Source: Pyrrhoderma lamaoense (lineage: Eukaryota > Basidiomycota > Agaricomycetes > Hymenochaetales > Hymenochaetaceae). From it: 64,000 nt of DNA. The DNA lies in the NCBI GenBank assembly GCA_002794735.1, contig NBAZ01000016.1, forward strand, positions 248,001 to 312,000, in the 5' to 3' direction. The position numbers and the translations under genes were made by a program. The stretch's first letter is position 1. The number at the start of each line of letters is the position of its first letter. The notes under the pieces were generated by a model, which worked only from the letters and a program-made list of their open reading frames with translations, had not been told where the DNA came from and made no database searches. Below are positions 25,186 to 37,100 of this stretch, piece by piece.

Positions 25186-25691
25186 CTTGGAGCTCGAGAA
25201 AAAAATACAGGTTGAATTCCGAACTGAAAAGTACTCATTTTATACTTTTACCCAGATGGTAATGCAGAGGCGCATGTTTTAGCATGTTTGAGGTACGCAA
25301 GGGGATTGAAATTGATCTAAGTGATGGACCTAGGTCGCGCCAGCTGGGGCAGTGTCGATCAGAAGGGCGGCTTGTTGTAGAATTCCCAGAACAGGCAATA
25401 CGCGCATACCCGCTAGAGGATTGATGGAGACTGCTCCTTGGCATCGTTATCCGATACTATTCCTTGTCTCTAACATGGTGACGAAAATGATGTATGCCAC
25501 TGGGAGGTGACAGCATATAAAATTGAGAATCTCAAGCATTGTTTGCCCTGATGAAGATTCAAAATCAATTAAACGACACAGATGCAGAATGTGTTGCACA
25601 GTATAATCAACAACATCGTTGTCAAAAAATTATTATTGTACATGTACCTTTACCTTCATTTACAAACGATAATGTGCCACAGGAGTGTATG
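25186..25691. other. Intergenic, no gene seen
   Basis: Presumed promoter of the GPI-type gene and 3' end of the transferase gene. A reading of 69 codons on the minus strand lacks any family feature. Confidence 0.4.
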
Positions 25692-26568
25692 CTACAAAAT
25701 AGCTTGCCAGCCTCTCGTTGCATTCAGAAGCCTATCGAAGCGCCCACCGCTCCATTCTACCATCATTTTCCACTCCTCATTCTCCTTTAGCACACTTTTT
25801 ATGTGTACGAGACTGGCTAGCAAGCATATATCAGCATAAGATGGAGTCTCTCCAAAGTAGTAATTCATCTTTTCTTTTCCTTGATCAACTTGATCGCTAT
25901 TCTTGTCCATTAATTGAAATATCTTCTTTAAACCAATGTGTACTTCCGTCCAGACAGCATCACGAATAGCCCCCGGCGGTGATAAATCCTCGAGCTTGGT
26001 TGGTTTACCGTACATCTCTGATAGCAACTTTTCTTTACCAGCGCGGTTATGTGCTTCACTCACGGGATGGAGAATCGAGTTTCCCGCAGGGAATGTAATC
26101 TTCATAATCGCTCGACCGTGCAAGGACAAAATCTGGCTAAAAGCTGTTATTGCCATATACGTCACAAATGGCGTTGAGGGAACGCCCGGAGTATTAAACG
26201 AGGGGAAAACAGCCGGATATTGCGGTGCTGAATACGTAGAATCAAGATATTGAGCAATGGTCATGGAATCAGTGACAACAGCCCCAGTGTTCAAGTCCCG
26301 TATGGCTGGGAGCGTATAACGATCAGAGCCATCAGCATCTTTAGCGGTTGGTGATCCACCGATCTCTTTGAGAACCTTTGTAATATCTGGAAACTCTACC
26401 CATTCGGTCTTGTATGGTATCTTCTTGAAGTTCAGGCAGAATCTGTCAATTAAATCGCGTCACCAATAGAGATTCAGTGACGTGCATAAAAGCAAACCTT
26501 GTCTTGAAAGTGCTCGGGGACCAAGCTTTCTGCTCCAATACTGAAGGGATGTCATATAAAATTATCAT
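25692..26568 (-). CDS. Glutathione S-transferase-like protein (fungal UstS type)
   Basis: Thioredoxin-fold N-terminal domain plus helical C-terminal domain, predicted to conjugate or bind glutathione. One intron (26443-26497). N-terminus: MIILYDIPSVLEQKAWSPSTFKTRFCLNFKKIPYKTEWVEFPDI. It continues 'YTLPAIRDLNTGAVVTDSMTIAQYLDSTY', where 'TLPAI' is the cis-proline loop and 'TDSMTIAQYL' the glutathione gamma-glutamyl site. C-terminal part: 'SPPGAIRDAVWTEVHIGLKKIFQLMD' and 'YYFGETPSYADICLLASLVHIKSVL'. The 'W(S)P.T.K.R..L.FK...Y.TEWVE.PDI' start is common in fungal GSTs linked to UstS and etherase-type enzymes. Substrate unknown. Confidence 0.82.
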
Positions 26569-27430
26569 ATCTGCAGTAAGGCGACATCCTTTGACTATCA
26601 CACGTTTTTATGCTGGTTGATATGACTCGTTTCATTCAATTATTTATAAATAGCGCCGCAGGTTTATCAAGTTCTTGTTCCTTGTCGTCACGAGTAAGTC
26701 ATTCTTTTTTGTTTCTATAATTAGTGATTGTAGGTTCTTTCCAAGTTTGAGATTAGTGACCCCTATAAAGTATACCGCCCATATCTATGTCCCTGTTAAG
26801 ATATGATTCACATTTTTCGTATTGGATACTTCCCTTTATATCATAAAGTTCGATCAATCCCTTTTTCTAATAGAGTTGAATTGAGGTTGAATCTGTTGAT
26901 CGTCTACTTATTGCTATCCCGTATTCAGCCATCATTCTTATCTGTGATTTAATTGCTAATTTCTGAAAAAAGTGAGTCCTATACTTCGAGCTTATTGGAG
27001 GAATGAATGACAATGAGTAGCAACAAGTGCATATGATGTAATTTTAATATAAACGGCCACGGTCGGAATTAGTATTTTAAGAGATCTACAGCCACAACAC
27101 ACTACCGAATCTGTGGCTCGTATACACACACCAAAGCGCTTTCTCCTCCATGTTCGACTTTAAAGGGATATATCCAGCGAAAGTATTATGATCACACTCA
27201 CAGATGGCTGAAATTAGGCTTCACGTGAAGATAATCTTACCCGTCAACCCAATTTGTCCTAACATGAGGCTGACACTAGGCAATGAAATTGGGTATACAG
27301 ACATGTACAAGGAGAGTCAGCCATCGTCTGCTCTCTTTCTGACATTGATATAGCTCCTCTCTTTTGTGCACATTCGTTAAAAGTCGAGCTTTTTTTCCTC
27401 TTGAAAACCTTTCCTATTCCATCTTTCGTT
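26569..27430. other. Divergent promoter region, no gene seen
   Basis: 860 bases between the transferase (minus) and a plus-strand membrane protein, with pyrimidine-rich DNA near 27350-27425 ahead of the second start. No RNA gene recognised. Confidence 0.45.
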
Positions 27431-28057
27431 ATGCCAGTACTTTTCGGACGGAACCAAACCCAAACCCATAGCCCCTGTATTCCAATATCCCAGAAAGTTC
27501 CTCTCTGTAAGACTGACCTAATTGGGATAGGTAAGCACCACTAATTTATCCATTTTTGTCGTGGGTAAATGATGATTTCTCCTTATTCTATAAACCTTTC
27601 AGGCATAATAATTTTTACCATTGTTTTTCTTCTTGTCTTCCTTGAGCGTATTGTAAAATGTGTAAAGCGCCGATTTCGGCCTTCCGATAGCGACCAGGAT
27701 GATGTAGAGGAGGCAAGGTCACCAGCGAGAAGTGTTTCACCGCTTCTCGGCCACTCAAAATTGGAATCTAAACATATTCCTGGTTCCGACGCGTCTCAAA
27801 CCACAGAAACAGAAAAAGGAAGCCCGAATTCAACTCCAATCCCGTTGTATCGCTGCTTCGAACGATCTGAATCTGACTCTTCGAGGGCGCAGTCATCTTT
27901 AAGGCTCCTGTCCAACCCATTTTACTATTCCCTTCCTAACAGAAAGAGCGAGGTAGAAAGCAAGAATAAACCTCAGAAGGCTGGATCAAAATCCCAAATT
28001 AAAAAGGACCAGACACCCCGATTGTCCGAGTATACGATGTGGAGGAGCAAGACATAA
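27431..28057 (+). CDS. Small single-pass membrane protein, unknown
   Basis: 184 residues in two exons, intron 27531-27602. The first exon encodes a short polar N-terminus with three cysteines. The second starts with a hydrophobic helix (IIIFTIVFLLVFLERIV) followed by basic residues (KCVKRRFR), so the long C-terminal tail should face the cytosol. The tail is rich in Ser, Lys, Glu and Pro ('SPARSVSPLLGHS', 'RKSEVESKNKPQKAGSK') and probably disordered. Not recognised. The intron joins the frames exactly, and the helix spans the junction. Confidence 0.55.
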
Positions 28058-28779
28058 CGACTTATACATCCTTTCTTGATCTAAGCTTTGCTGCGCCCTT
28101 AGAAACCTCCACACCTTCTCGATAACGAACCGTATGTCTTATATTTAAGGTAGATCGCCCAGTTTTATACTTTACTCTTGAGAAAATTAACACAAACCTT
28201 CATAAGCATCAAACTCTAGAATTAGTTATGACAGTATCCATTAACTTTAACTTACGTTTATAAGCACCGGGACTTTTTTGACTACATATGTCGATGTATA
28301 TTACGGACTTTACACCACACATTAATGTAATTCAATCTGTTCATGTCAGCATGACCAGAATAGCAGTAAAAGGGGTGTGAAAGGACTCTACCCAATAGTT
28401 GCACCGAACATCATGGCTAACCAGATCCGGTACAAAAAAATGGATATCAAGAAGGGATCATGAACGTTAGTGATATCTGAGTTTTTTAAAGACCCTACCC
28501 ATGTATTATCTCAAAAAAGGATGCTATATTCTCTTTTTTGAAAACTTCTCAGAAGTCTTACCCTTTTATCAAGCCAAAAAAGAAAAAAAGAATAGTGAAA
28601 AAAAATCTAAACTTACTCCTGGCAAGTAACATAAGATGGAATCTATAACTATGACAAATTTAGATGCCTGTTACAGCTACCGTCAAATATCTGAATGGGT
28701 AGTAGACAGTTGTATCCAAAAAGTTTGATATCGATATCAGGAAGTGCGAATGCCGTTGATTTAGCTCACCTTCCCGAGA
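28058..28779. other. Intergenic, no gene seen
   Basis: AT-rich 720 bases between the small membrane protein and the left edge of the decayed ARP6 copy. A-runs near 28576-28602. No coding-like reading found. Confidence 0.4.
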
Positions 28780-30544
28780 ATGCCGTATTCTTGTTATCCA
28801 ACCGAACCCCTTCTCTGGAATAACATCTCTCAGAACATGCCCTCATCCACTCCAAAACCTGTCCTTCTAATCATAAGTAGCACTAACCCCGCCTGGTACT
28901 TCCCGGCAGCATTAGTCACTACTTTCGGACGATATTCCGTGCAATAAGCAGTCTGCTTACACCTATTTACTCCTTCCCAATATACGTACTCCGAAATAAA
29001 ACAAGAATATTGGACTGTAGTATCTATATTAAACAGAGAAGAAACGGAAAACGGACAGCGACAAATGTGACTTACTCTACAGATCTGAGTTTCTAGAATC
29101 CGCATTCAGCTGGAGCCACTCCTCTCATCTGTTTCTACCTGAAAAGTGCCATCCGATCTTATACAAGATCCACATCAAACACTTTACCACCGCCCTCATT
29201 CGCTCCTCGAAACTTGAGAAAGCTGAGTTCCCTCCGGCTACGTCAACCTCCACCTCCCAAAAATCCCACGAATCCATGTCTCCAACCACACCCGCAACCG
29301 ACCTAGCGAAACCCAATTGTCTTGATACATAAGGATTTGTTGTTCAGATCGAGAAGCCATCCCCTACCGATTTGACCTGCTAAAACCCGACGGCTCGCAT
29401 AGCGCCTCCGAAACCACTCATTGCTCACTGTCCCAGCCGGGTTTTCATCCCATGGCTTCCTTGTCCCCTAAGCCGCCCAGAAACACAAGTTAGAAGCACG
29501 CATTATTACAAATTCTTGGACGATCTGAATCTTTTCTAATACAGTTTAGCAGGAGAATAGAATCACGTACTTTCTCATTTTGCGTACAGAAATTCGTTGT
29601 GAAGCGTACGTCTCATGTCCCAAGAAGAAAAATTGATGAAGCATTTACAAAATTGTCTCTTCGCCTCGTTCGTGGTTCATGTCACCCCTCCCCATCAGTT
29701 ACAGCTACCGGGACGATGATATCTCCTTTGTTTGGTCTGTCAACCAGGAAACTTTCCCGCGCACATCTGGTTGTGTAGGTCGATTGGCGTCTACCAACTA
29801 GTTTCCTGTCCACACTTTACGATGTAACAAGAAGAAAAGAAAAAAGAAAGTACTGGCCTCCGGACACTGTCTCAGACAACATTACCAATGCATGCGAGAC
29901 AATGTATGTGAAGGTGCATTGTCAATGAGAGTGCATTCAGGCGCTCTCCCTCCGGATAAGCATCTACGCAGAAGCTAAAAAGCCGCAAGAGACCCAGACC
30001 TATCTCAATCAGTGTGAACGGAAAGTGATGACAGCAGGTTAGTTGACGCCAGAGGCGTTCATGTTCTTTGAGTTTGTATATATTTGAAGCTGAATAGTCA
30101 TAATTTGTTCTTGACTGCTGCCGAGGTTGAAGTAAGCAGAAGCAACGGAACTGTAATATCTGCAGTTCATACAGATATTGCATAGAATAGCGGGGATAGT
30201 GCAAGTGAAAATGGATCTATTGAACATTCCGTTGGAAAATTAATCATCCTATACTGTTTTCTAAGCTTCATAGTCAGTGAAAAAAACTCTGAAGTCCCTG
30301 GCTGATATCTGACTTCACTTCCCAGGCATCCATAGGAATACCAAACACGCTCAAATAATCTCCTCATGTCTGTCGGACAATCTCGTTAGTTTTCTTACTA
30401 CCTACCTGTGCATATCGAGCCAGAAGCTAGTGCAAAGTCCAGCAACAAACGCGCCTTGAGATCTGGGAAAAACCGACACATTTGTTAGAAGGAAGAAGGA
30501 GAGCTTTGACTTTTCATGCTCTGTTGTCCACCATCAAATTACAT
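28780..30544 (-). pseudogene. ARP6 pseudogene
   Basis: Relic of the actin-related gene at 43723-45562. The ancestral start aligns at 30544, followed directly by a TAA. Exon 1 remnant: 'MVDNRA' then stop then 'KVKA', against '[12 protein letters not shown]' in the parent. Exon 2: 'TNEIVRQT' then stop then 'GD', against '[11 protein letters not shown]'. Further relics are 'AYFNLGSSQEQI' (30080-30160, parent '[12 protein letters not shown]'), a block near 29880-29960 matching '[15 protein letters not shown]' at the DNA level, and 'GDMDSWDFWEVEVDVAGGN' (about 29210-29290, parent '[21 protein letters not shown]'). The left end near 28800 still matches the last exon. Many stops and shifts exclude a working protein. 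Confidence 0.8.
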
Positions 30545-30736
30545 ACGGTCCACTCATACGTGTAGTTCGAGTTCAAGACGTACAACGCGCGACTGCGTCT
30601 TCACGACTAACAATATGTAACATTACGGTAGTCACCATCACTTCGTGTGATTTCAGCTCAATGTTACTTACAACAGACCAGTAATCAAGTAAACTTACGA
30701 GATTGTTCTAATTTTAAGTACTGAACAACCCCCTAA

Positions 30737-31935
30737 ATGCATTGCCTGTACCCCCTTTTCCTATCCCATTGTATCTACGGATTAAGGTTCGTGCTATACT
30801 ATAAGATTCGATAAATAAACCGTGGTGAACATCTTGAATCCCAAACACAGAATACCAGTCGTGTTTTCATAGACCAGATAACATTATCCTAATTGGAATA
30901 GACCTCCAATGCAGGCTTCCCCTAATTCGGTATTAATCGCACAGGACAGGTTCTTTCGTCTGTCTCTTCTGTCTGTTTCCTCATCCAACCACGAGCCCCT
31001 CTATGGCCAAGTCCGAATGCTTTTCTTCTCCCGTCGTGTGTACCTCCTTAACGCGCTTTCATATCACAGCACATGAATGTTTCCGAGATATCTGAGCCTG
31101 GAACGTACTCGACCTCACGAGAACTTTGTCTTTTCATTTCTAGTTTCTCGGACATTCCGGGATAACTCACAAGGGGGTCGCCCAACTCTCGAACGAGCTC
31201 CCATCCCATCCCTCTCCCCTCCCTTCGGCAGTGTATGCCGGACTCAATGTATTCCTACACCCGCAATGTGTTCGATCCGATTCTGGAAAAATTCATGATA
31301 TTACGTTCGAAGCTTCATTGGTGACGAGCTCAGGACGGAGTGGCCCTGTGACATCCCGAAGATTGTCCCTCTCCCCCCGAGGAGTAAACTATAAGAGCTA
31401 TCTCTAATGAAGTGGACTGTGTGTACGTGTCGCCAAGGTTGGAGTATAATCAAAGGGGAAGAAGAAGCCTAAGGGTCGGTGTTCGCGAGGCGACTCGGTG
31501 GATGAGTAAGGGAAGATAAATTGTAAATTAGTTTGACTGTAAAATCTATTGCAAGGTCGATAATCCCTTACTCAGTTGTATGTCACGAATAGGATTATAG
31601 AAGTTAGACAAGCAGCTTAACAAGCGGAGAGAGAATTTCCGTCGAATCGGTTCGAACTTGTGTGTGTACGAAATGCGACGCACATTGGGCCGGTTCGGAT
31701 GTCGGGGGAGTTGCATCCGGATTTACGGGCGTGTGGAATAGCGCGTGGTGAGTATGAGAGTCGCTTGTCGAGTGTACTATCGGCGACGGGATGGGGCGAA
31801 TTGTGTTTTGTTAAGCAGAATATCTCTAGAAGCAGGGCCTGATGAGTGTATATCCCGTGGAGATCCTCGGCACGAACGGATTCTTTGTCTTCGTTTAGAT
31901 TGTGTAGGAGCCAATATCTCTCAGTGAATTGGTTC
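30737..31935 (+). pseudogene. TANGO2-like pseudogene
   Basis: Relic of the gene at 42436-43562. Aligned pieces in order: the ancestral ATG near 30737; a block near 30815-30830 where the NRDE motif has become NRGE after an in-frame stop; 'SCFHRPDNIILIGIDLQ' near 30855-30910 (parent 'ACFHGPDNGILSGIDLQ'); 'FGINRTGQ' after a stop; the old intron; 'NVSEISEPGTYSTSREL' (about 31075); 'SAVYAGLNV' and 'RSDSGKIHDITFEASLVTSSG' (31230-31345); then 'RMSGELHPDLRA' (31690-31730) and 'ISRGDPRHERI' (31850-31885). Several frameshifts and stops. Intron positions are kept. Confidence 0.85.
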
Positions 31936-32610
31936 AATCTCTTAATATCCAATTATTGGAACCATGCATCAATAGTATGTGGCGCTAAATATATCAGATC
32001 TTTAGTTTACAAGTAGACGCTCTTAGGGTTTAGCCGCATTGCGGGACAAGCCTATTATGTTCTTTAGGTAATGAATCCCTCACGCATGCAATTGGATAAT
32101 GGGAAAAGGGGATTTCTCATTTTCAAGTAGCCGGAGAATATATATCGTTGCTGTCTCACTGACAGCTAGTTGGAAGAAGAAAAACAGACTATAAAAATGG
32201 AAGTAAAAGCCAGGGGTATTGAATTTTTGGGTAATACGGATGGAAAATAAAAAGGTAAATGTCCGTCTCCAAAGAGGTGACAATAGGTCAGAGGGACTAG
32301 TGGTGGATCATAAGAAGATGCATGGCAAGGGGGGACTCGTCGAGAGGCAAGATAAGGTATCACGTTCGGAGTCATTAAGGGACGTCATGGCATGAATCAT
32401 GGAACAGGGACAAGATTGGACAAACAAGACTTGAATAGTTGTCAAGAAAGATCAATGGGTGTAACAAACACAGAGGTGAAAAGAAGAAAGCATTGTTCGG
32501 AATCCGGCAAGAAAAGAAAGGGTCAGGTGGGATACAGAAAAAATGTCCCTTGAGTAATGTATTAGAAGTATGACTTTCCTTCCCAGCAGGGCAGATAGAT
32601 CCCATTCCGG
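31936..32610. other. Intergenic, no gene seen
   Basis: Region between the pseudogene block and the 3' end of the transcription-factor gene. Short open readings on the minus strand look like chance frames. Confidence 0.4.
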
Positions 32611-34129
32611 TCACAACATTGAACACGCGCTCACTGTCTTCGCGTAAATTTCTTGATTCGTATAGTACGTATTAACGTGCGTGCCGTGATGCGTCCCAGT
32701 CCCTTCACTGTTCCACTGAATAGCGTGCATTGAGTGAGGTGTCGCAGGTGATATCGACGATGGGATAGAGATCGGTGTCATGAGATCACTATCTGCCGGA
32801 GACCGTAGTGATTCAGAATTATGCGATTCGAAGCCTCCGTACGCATTCGGAGACGAAGTCGAAGTTGACTTTGGTGAATTGTCACCGCTAATCATGTTGA
32901 GGTTTGTACCTGAGTCAAGAAGCACATCTGCTGTAGAGCTGTAAGTACTCACTGCAATATATGCCTGAGTTCTTGGATTCGATGTAGAATGGAACATTTG
33001 TTCTGAGTGTGCTCGGGTAGCTGTAATAGATAATTCGACATTCCTTCCAACGTGCGAGCCAAGGAGATAAATGAATGGTTCGCATTAGGATTAGAAACAC
33101 ATAAGCACGGATCATCGTAACGGTATAATTCATTAGGCGAATGCCCTAGAAGCATGTCAGTCTCGGCTCATGAACATAATGAACCGTTGACGAACCATGA
33201 ATTCCACTGGATGAGGATGAAGTCGGGGAATAGGTCGTTGGGGAATATCCATTCATGGAGCTCCCGTTGACACATGTTGAACCAAGTTCACCAGAGGGGT
33301 ACATACTTGTTTGTCCTACATTGAGTGTAGGAGGTGATGGCGAGACTCGATAATAACCTTGCACTTGTTGCAATTCATTTATAGGCTCTGTCTTGACCAC
33401 AGGCACCCCAGATTGAAGCGCTTGAAGTTGGCGCTGCTTGTTTGCTGCTGATCCACGACGTCTGTGCCATTTATCGCTAGAGTCTCCCCCTTCATAGTAA
33501 TTGGGATCAGCCCATCGAGGGTGAGGCTTTCCTAGATATCAAAATCATTCCTTTTAGTTTTCATCACCCCGAGCTGTGATCGCTGATTTCTAATACGTAC
33601 CACGAAGTTCCCTTACGAGACTCTCCAGCTCTGCGATACGATTACGGAGTCGAGTGGTTTCGTCCAGATCTGGGTCATCTCTGTCAAATGCGTGAGTGCC
33701 GGAGCGCTCACAGAGGACATTGGCAAATACCTTAAGGCAGGATCATCTACTTCATAGACGCAGAGTCCGGTCTAGATAGAGTTGATCATTAGTATACGGA
33801 AGCGGAATGAGTTGGGAGCCATACGAACCAGACCAAGAGAAATGCACCTCTGACAAGGTCTAGAAAGGGCAAAATTAGTATCAATTAACCAAGGTGAATA
33901 GTATGATTGTAAACCTTTTTCGGTCACACTATGATCAGAATCATTGTCAATCATTAATGAAAAGACTTGTATGAAGAGAAGGTTATTACGGTACCTTTCT
34001 CTTGGAGGTATGGCAGTTAAGACAGCTCTGCGTAGTCCTGTTCCGTCTTCGCTTGCGATGGTCAATGTCCATAGTGAAGTCAAGGTCAAGCATGTCGTTT
34101 TTTAAGACATGAGAATCAGTAGCAAACAT
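32611..34129 (-). CDS. Zn2Cys6 fungal transcription factor
   Basis: Nuclear DNA-binding regulator. Exon 1 ends with a basic stretch and 'SCLNCHTSKRK'. A 14-base microexon (33915-33928) adds 'CDRK', the next exon 'RPCQRCISLGL', the next 'TGLCVYEVDDPA'. Together they give the six-cysteine binuclear zinc cluster (C-x2-C-x6-C-x6-C-x2-C). A leucine/arginine heptad linker follows (DETTRLRNRIAELESLVRELRG), then 'KPHPRWADPNYY', Ser- and Pro-rich segments, and 'MLLGHSPNELYRYDDPCLCVSNPNANHSFISLARTLEGM'. The C-terminus is Ser/Thr-rich and ends at 32611. Single-base losses seem to sit at about 33158 (before 'MLLGH') and about 32956 (before 'AVSTYSSTADVLLD'). Targets unknown. Confidence 0.8.
33915..33928 (-). 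other. 14-base microexon of the Zn2Cys6 gene
   Basis: Flanked by a TAG acceptor and a GTTTAC donor, it codes CDRK plus two bases and supplies one of the six zinc ligands. Skipping it would shift the frame and destroy the zinc cluster. Confidence 0.75.
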
Positions 34130-37100
34130 AGCGGAGCTATAACGATGATATGAGTTGGATGAGCGTTAGGATTTTCGTTTGACGGGCGTTCGGAAACGAA
34201 GGTACGGAGGCATTGGAGAGGCGGAGGGACTCGTGCTTATAACAATGGCTGAAAATTAAAAATATACACTGGTCCAAACATTGGTCCACAAATTACTATA
34301 GCGCAGGACTGTAATGTATGGAAGACCAGATATGGGTGTGCTCCAGGCTTCCGGGAGAGCAACGTTTCGATCTATGCGTTATCTGTCGTCTGATGGGCGC
34401 GTTTCAAATTCCGCAGTATGAGTCGCCTTGGGCTTCTTTCCAGCGGCATCCCTTTTCGAGTAGATTTCCCGATTCTTTCGCCAAATTGCAGTCCGCCTTC
34501 ACTCAGCCCAGCCGCTTGTGTGATCACGTACTGGCACGGACTCATAAAGGCTCTCTCTCTTCAATCTGAGATGCACCTCATCGGAAACACCATCAATCAC
34601 ATCGGTAGCTACACGTGTCAAATCTGAAGCACCCTGGAGTTATATCTACCCCTATGACGACTAAGCCAGATACATACACCAGATGCTTTGAATCTTACTT
34701 GTGGCTCAAGTCTATAAGCTTCTCCTCTAATTCAGATCGCATTCACCTTTCGGCATCCCCATTTATGTGGCTGGATCCTCGGGTATCCGATGAAAATAAG
34801 GCAATTGCTTCCCGGTTTCTACATCTATGATTATGACAATCGCTACAACGGAGTAGGGGGCCCGAGCAGCTAGAAGACGAGTGGGCAGACTTCAGGTGAC
34901 TAGAATTGAAGTACATAAAATTAAAAGGCACAAGAAAAATAGCGATGTTCATTTTTGGAAGTGATTCGCACCTGTTCAATTGTGTACCGTGCGAATGTTC
35001 ATTTTTTATCCCGCCAATTGGTCAGGCGATGTCTGGGGTCTTTTCAGCCACATCCAAAAACGCAACCTCTGGTTTTCCATGATACTGACATTGAGTATAT
35101 ATGGTTCGCTATAATGTTAAGCAGAGTCTTCTGAACGGCCGTTCGGGCAATAGTGCTCAGAAGCTACCCTAAGGCATCAAGTATATTCGAGGTTAGCTAT
35201 TAGTGCTTATCACAACCGAGTAGCTCATTTCGTGTCCCGGAGCGATATTCCTGTGATCAATTAACAATTGAGGGAGGAGTTGTCAATATTACTGCTACTA
35301 AGTCTATCGACTAACAGTATACTGGTCATTTCCAATCGCCACTTGTGTGAAGAAAATTGCTATTTTGAAATTCATGATGATTTTCCTATCTTGCACTTAA
35401 GCTGTGATAATACTAACAGCGCCCACTGATATTCCAATTTTTACGCAAATAATTGTCAAGTGTCAATAAAGCTTGTTTATCTGTATTTTCACTTCTATAC
35501 AGTATCCTCCCTTAAGTGACGGGTGTGAGAGAACGGAAGCGCATACTTCCCGGCCTGGCAATCGATACTAATGCATACAACAAACTCATGTAGAAGTACT
35601 TTCAACTTATTCGGACGACGTTATAAGAAGTGCACCTATTTCTGGATCTGATCTTGTGTTTGAAACGATATTTTTATTTTAGCTAGTTAAACATCGCAAA
35701 AGCGAGATAACAAGTGCCCAAAAATATGACCTTCTAGTGTAGTGTTTAATTCATAACGAGCTTAACATATGTTCAGGATGAAAATACCTTGATCGATTCC
35801 TCCTTTGAGCTCTCCTTGAGGTATTTGCTTTCTGTATATAGATAAGGACCCACTATTGCTCCAGAAGTGCCCCGATGCGAATTGCGGAACTAGAAAAAGA
35901 CGAAGCCAAGCCACCGTTAGGTCTGCTGGACAGACTCCGTATATTATGTGAAGACCCGCTTGGACCTAATAAAATTACTAAATCACTGTGACTTAGTTAC
36001 GAAGAAGGTGCCACACATTGATGAAGCTGACCTTGGATACAAGGTCACTGAAACAAAGGTTTTTCTAGTTGCTAAATGAATTCTGGTAATCTATAGCTTT
36101 ATCCACTAGATCTAACCCTAGAAGTACCCTTAGAAGCCGAAGCAGACTCGTTATTAGATCTAATAACTAACATAAATTAACAAAATGGATAAAGAACTTG
36201 GTCTAAGCTTCCTGTCAAACATAGCCCCGCCTTCTTCATGACGGATTTTGCCTCATGCTTGATAAGAAATATGAATAGATCACAAGATTACAAGCACAAT
36301 ATGCAGGCGTCATCCTCACATTCTTTGTATATACAACATGTCATCCCAAATGAAGCCAGGTGATGGACATGCAGGTCCGGGGTTTCCCATGAGGTGCAGC
36401 AAAGGAAGGATACTTAAGAATGGAATGTGTAATGAGAGATTTCTATGTATGCTCCTCAAGCACCTCATTGAAGAAAAAAAAGAGGGAGAGTTTCCGAGTC
36501 CGTGTCTATATTTGTATCATAGGTAGAATGACTATCGGAAAAACGGGGTTGATGAGATGGTTATCTGACACATTACCAAAATAGTAACTAAATGGCTCCC
36601 TCTATGTGTCTTATCCACGAACCTGACATTTGTATAGAGAGCAGTATAAATCTCAGGCATAAGAAGCCCTCCCGTGAATCAATGATCGGTTTGTTAGCGT
36701 TCCGCTACGAGCATATGAAAGAACCCCTTTATTTGGTTGATGAGGATAAAATGGGAATGATGTAGTTTATTAGAAGAAATCAGAAAGTGCTATGGGTAAC
36801 AAAAGAAGTAACCTAAAGAATTCGCCATCGATGCTGGTGTGAAAACGGTATATCATTCAATTTCAAGGTATGTTCAGCACAGGAGCGTAGTTTTCAAGAC
36901 CGCAAATTGAAGTTTAGGTGACACTAGCTTAGAGGAGATGAGCATATAGTTGGGTGCCAGTATCGTAGTAAATGGTTTATCCTGATTTAGAGTTCACCTT
37001 AGATATAAATTGGGTGTTTTAAAGTCATCGTCTAACCTTGTTACGGTGAAGAGCACAAAACAAGTAGGCTTCTGAATTACGTTATCAGAGGAAAAGAAGC

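Larger units (their letters stand above)
28780..31935. repeat. Decayed inverted copy of the ARP6-TANGO2 locus
   Basis: This block aligns by eye, in reverse orientation, with 42436-45562. Landmarks on the minus strand match ARP6 exon by exon, and landmarks on the plus strand match the TANGO2-like gene. The intergenic promoter also aligns (copy 30545-30736, 192 bases; parent 43563-43722, 160 bases). Introns are kept in the copy: the second TANGO2 intron is still recognisable near 31000-31065. The duplication was therefore of DNA, not a retrocopy. Edges are approximate, because similarity fades at about 28800 and 31935. Confidence 0.8.

Noticed and set aside
31620..31660. GGTTCGAAC resembling a tRNA B-box
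   Set aside because: Lies within the TANGO2 pseudogene exon; no A-box or cloverleaf around it.
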